This document shows, piece by piece, positions 60,947 to 64,000 of a DNA stretch of 64,000 bases. The number at the start of each line of letters is the position of its first letter. Position 1 is the first letter of the stretch. The translations under genes and the position numbers were made by a program. Source of the stretch: Rhizophagus clarus (lineage: Eukaryota > Glomeromycota > Glomeromycetes > Glomerales > Glomeraceae); the NCBI GenBank assembly GCA_015698045.1, contig BLAL01000257.1, positions 434,001-498,000 on the forward strand, read 5' to 3'. Under the pieces are notes generated by a model. That model was not told the origin of the DNA. It saw only the letters and a program-made list of their open reading frames with translations, and made no database searches.

Positions 60947-61463
60947 TTTTACTTTTTTTTTTTTTACAAAGAGACGAGTTGAAGAACTTAAATTTTGTTG
61001 CAAAAGTTATAATAAAGTTATAAAGAGTTAGTTGAAGAATAACTTATAACAACAGAATTCAATCTACCTTCTAACGTATTTATGTAATTTTGCCACCTAC
61101 CGATTCTTTGTAAATTATGCTGCTCATACTTTTCTCCTTGGCTCGACGCCTGTTCATCATTAAATTATTAAATAAATATTTATTAGATCGCGAAACTTGT
61201 TTATACCAAATTCTTTATTATTCGAGATAATTAAATTAAAAATTCAAACAAATAGATTAACGATTAATGGAAATCAAGCGTGTCTTTCCTGCATAAAAAA
61301 TCTAGTTGTCACCCATGTTATCCTTATATGTTACACGTTAGTTGGCTATACGAAAGAAAGGAGGAGTAGGGAGAAAAAGTAATAAGGATCATAATGTGAC
61401 AAAAAATTCTAACTATTTCTCTAAACTCTATGATCGATGATGGACTTCATGTTCTTGTTTTCA
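60947..61463. other. Intergenic, no supported gene
   Basis: Short region after the Hsp70-like gene. Nothing recognised. Confidence 0.45.
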
Positions 61464-61696
61464 AACTGAAGCTTCTTCATCAAGGAGGTTCATCTCAATA
61501 TGTTTCGTCTGCGATATTGTCGTTTGTTTTTCTTCTTTTTCGTTTTTTTCTTTTTTGTAGTTTTGTTTTCTAGAATCGAGAAGCTCTTCTTGGATCCGCT
61601 TTTTAGAATCAAGTCCCTCGAATTGATTCAACAGGCTGCTCTGCTCAAGATAGAGATCGTCCGAAGGAGCCTTCTTATTTTTTTTTATATTGGAAC
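61464..61696 (-). CDS. Charged coiled-coil exon, unknown (partial)
   Basis: A minus-strand frame without its own ATG reads APSDDLYLEQSSLLNQFEGL, SKKRIQEELLDSRKQNYKKE and HIEMNLLDEEASV, ending at TGA. Codon use and charge pattern are genic. A possible upstream exon with FESRDTVRIFN lies near 61710-61770, joined by GTAAGG...AAG. The gene could be partial, broken, or correctly spliced with an unseen start. Confidence 0.4.
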
Positions 61697-61911
61697 CTTA
61701 GAAGATTGCACCCCCTTCACCTTACAAGTTGAATATTCGGACAGTATCACGTGATTCAAATGAATCGGATACGGAAACGGATAAAAAATCATCCGGTGGG
61801 GGGGGGATAATTTTCACTTAGGTCTCAACAATACACCGTAAGTTAGGATTTTTTTACGACCCATGAGAAAACTAAAAATGCAACGTATAAGAGTCCTTTG
61901 AGATAATAACC

Positions 61912-62301
61912 ATTGGAGATAGGGTTTCGACCCTTAATCCGGATTTCAATCCGAATTTCAAATACGGTAATATAATAATGGAATGCACTGCATATTACGG
62001 GTCATACTTTTTTTTTATTATAATGACTATAGAAGGCCTTTATTTATTCTTTCATTTAAATTTATTATTCAACTACAATGTATACAATATAAAAACCATC
62101 ATTACGATCTGCTATATATTGAATTTGTATTCTTTAAACTTAATGGTGTTCGCATCAATTTTTATGTAAAGTACTGAATCATTTTCCATATTCTCAATAA
62201 TTTAAGATCCGTTTATATCCGTTGATCCGTTGTATTCTGATCATCTTAATTAAACTCGGATGACGGATGGTTTGAATAAGGATCGAAACCCTGATTGGAG
62301 A
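61912..62301. mobile_element. 374-bp hAT-like MITE with 8-bp target duplication
   Basis: The element is 61920-62293. Left end TAGGGTTTCGACCCTTA and the inverse of the right end, CAGGGTTTCGATCCTTA, match. ATTGGAGA flanks both sides (61912-61919 and 62294-62301). CAGGG termini with an 8-bp duplication are the hAT signature. No transposase; open frames inside are accidental. Confidence 0.88.
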
Positions 62302-63009
62302 AAATTAATTATAATATATAAATATATGTTACTTACTAAATTAAATAATAAGCCAAAAAAGTATCTGTCAAAAAAATTTTTGCGCAATTCCGAACTATTT
62401 AATTGACCTTTTAACAAATTAACTTGTGGCGGGCTTTACGACGTGTGCATAATCTTAATTATTTGGCCTAGATTTTGATGAGCTTCGTGACAAGTGGTAA
62501 TTAGAAATTTCCTTAATATACTATGATAAGTGGTACAAGAATAGATAATAAATAAATAAATAAAATAAAATAAATATTAAAAAGTGTAAATTAATTTTAT
62601 TGCGCAAACGAATAAAATTGTATCCGAATTTTTGGGTAAATTTTTTTTTTGGTTTCAATTAAAAGGTTGGACAATTAAATATAATAAAAAAGTTGATGAT
62701 GTATAGGATGCAATGTGATTAAAGTAAAGTCCATCACATGTGCGAACAGACAAACATTCTATGACTTTGATCACAATATCCTTCAAGTAACACGATTGTT
62801 AATTTTTTCAATTGTTGCGTTGCAATATAAAACGCTTTCGTGTGAAAATTTTATTTATTACCAGAAATTTGTGCAAACAGATCATCTGTATCTTTTGCGT
62901 GTAATTAATTACCAATGAAATTCTAGGATCAAGTGTAACATTATTAATTTTTTTTAGCTAAATTTTTTTTTTTCATCAATTAAAATTTTTTTTTTGAATC
63001 TTGCTAATT

Positions 63010-63115
63010 TGCTCCCTGGGTGAAATCACCCAGGTGATTTCACCTGTAAATAATTTGCCAAAATTCAGGTGATTTACACGTATAAAAAATTTTACCCCGG
63101 GTGATTTCACTCATA
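63010..63115. repeat. Palindromic GGTGAAATCACC cluster
   Basis: GGGTGAAATCACCCAGGTGA, TTTCACCTG, CAGGTGATTTACACG and CCCGGGTGATTTCACTC form nested inverted repeats that could fold into hairpins; possibly a small foldback element. Confidence 0.5.
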
Positions 63116-63339
63116 ATTAATTTATGAAATTTGATTGGCTAAAATTTACAATATTACGCATGTAAAGAATCTAATGATCGGCTAATTTTTATTTGAAAAT
63201 TTCCGTTAAATAATTAATCTGACTACAAAAATAATAAAATTTATTTATATATTAAATTATGACTTTATTTATTTAAATACTGTTTATCAAAGTACAATTA
63301 TTTATCTTTAATGTAACTAGTAATGATAATAATTATATA

Positions 63340-63970
63340 AAAAAAAGTCTAACAATAATGGTAAAAAGAGAGAGAGAAAATGGAAATAATAAAAAAGAAT
63401 CATTAGAAACAAAAAAAAACCAATGGGATGAAATGGTGACATAAAGTATAATTGGAGACAAAGAAAATGATAGGGAACGAAAGAGATAGCAGAAAAAGAA
63501 AAGACAGTGAAAAGACGAGGAAAAGGACGCGATAATAAAAAAGAATAGGATTGAAAACAAAAGGAAATAGGGACGAAGTGAAAGGGGACAAAAACGAAAA
63601 TAAAAAGATAATGAGAGGGGACAAAAAACAAAAGGATAACGAGAAGATGACGAACGAAAAGATGATGTGGGTAAAACGATGATGAAAGTGAAACGATGAT
63701 GAGGGTAAAACGATGATGAAGGTGAAATGATAATGAGGGTAAAACAATGACGAGGGTGAAACGATGATGAGGACGAAATAATCATGAGAATGAAACGATA
63801 ATAAGGACAAAATGGTGATGAGAACGAAAAAAAGAAAGGGAGTGAAAATGAAAAGAAAAGGGAAACAAATTAACGAAAAGACAAACCATAAAAGAAGAAA
63901 AAATAGAGTTAGTAAATTGAAATATGAAAACAAATTTGAATAAAAATATAGAGAAGAAAAAACCGCCATA
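63340..63970 (+). repeat. Purine-rich tract
   Basis: The plus strand is almost pyrimidine-poor over about 600 bases. Overlapping open frames on the minus strand, rich in Ser, Phe and Pro, are a by-product and no frame is favoured. Confidence 0.75.
63668..63835 (+). repeat. 17-bp minisatellite
   Basis: Nine to ten copies of GTGAAACGATGATGAGG, with GTAAAAC and GTGAAAC forms alternating in the better-preserved left part and the last copies diverged. Confidence 0.85.
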
Positions 63971-64000
63971 CCTTGTTCGCAAAACTAAGACTTAAAAAAA

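Noticed and set aside
63317-63982. Four overlapping Ser/Phe/Pro-rich minus-strand frames as a membrane protein
   Set aside because: All three frames are open because the plus strand is purine-rich; no single frame is favoured.

Overview
This is eukaryotic nuclear DNA, very AT-rich, with genes split by short introns (about 70-110 bp, GTA...TAG) and large stretches of decayed mobile elements. The gene families (Sel1-repeat plus protein kinase, HSPA12-like Hsp70 ATPases with coiled-coil leaders, F-box-like relics, Pif1-helicase relics) are those expanded in arbuscular mycorrhizal fungi. Rhizophagus irregularis or a close Glomeromycotina relative is the best guess. That is inference from family content and composition; no search was run.

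Layout. 0-10 kb is an element graveyard: the end of a TIR element, a Pif1-helicase relic, a Ty3-type integrase relic, a long decayed minus-strand element (2.5-6.8 kb) and smaller minus-strand relics. 10-15.9 kb is featureless. 15.9-19.2 kb holds an intact two-exon Sel1-repeat protein kinase (minus), with a GC-rich minisatellite at its 5' side. 19.5-21.5 kb is a degenerate A/T array and a complete 649-bp TIR element. 23.3-26.2 kb is an intact nine-exon Hsp70-like gene. 26.5-33 kb holds an F-box-like relic, a tandem triplication of a 312-bp unit and another relic. 34.0-36.4 kb is a second Hsp70-like gene, broken only by one missing base near its start. 37-42 kb contains foldback and MITE elements, a decayed zinc-ribbon/coiled-coil gene and a retrotransposon copy carrying only an ORF1-like sequence inside a 21-bp target duplication. 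42.2-47.0 kb is the most striking locus: a kinase gene in which an N-lobe exon has been tandemly copied so that seven decoy N-lobes precede one complete kinase domain. 48.6-54.4 kb holds a chitinase-like fragment, a 100-bp hairpin transposon with its target duplication and a kinase pseudogene. 55.4-61 kb holds a coiled-coil/IQ-motif gene (minus), a dead copy of a coiled-coil exon, and a third Hsp70-like gene (plus) that lacks the C-terminal region and has a degenerate ATP-binding motif. 61-64 kb ends with a hAT-like MITE, palindromes and a 17-bp minisatellite in a purine-rich tract.

How it fits together. The living genes look like sensing or chaperone-type ATPases and kinases that evolve by copying symmetric exons: extra acidic exons in the Hsp70-like gene at 23 kb, N-lobe exons in the kinase array, 36-residue Sel1 units in the first kinase, and a shared coiled-coil first exon on two different C-terminal partners near 56-59 kb. 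I derived exon boundaries by hand from splice consensus and frame; they agree in phase across every intron given, but none is confirmed by transcripts.
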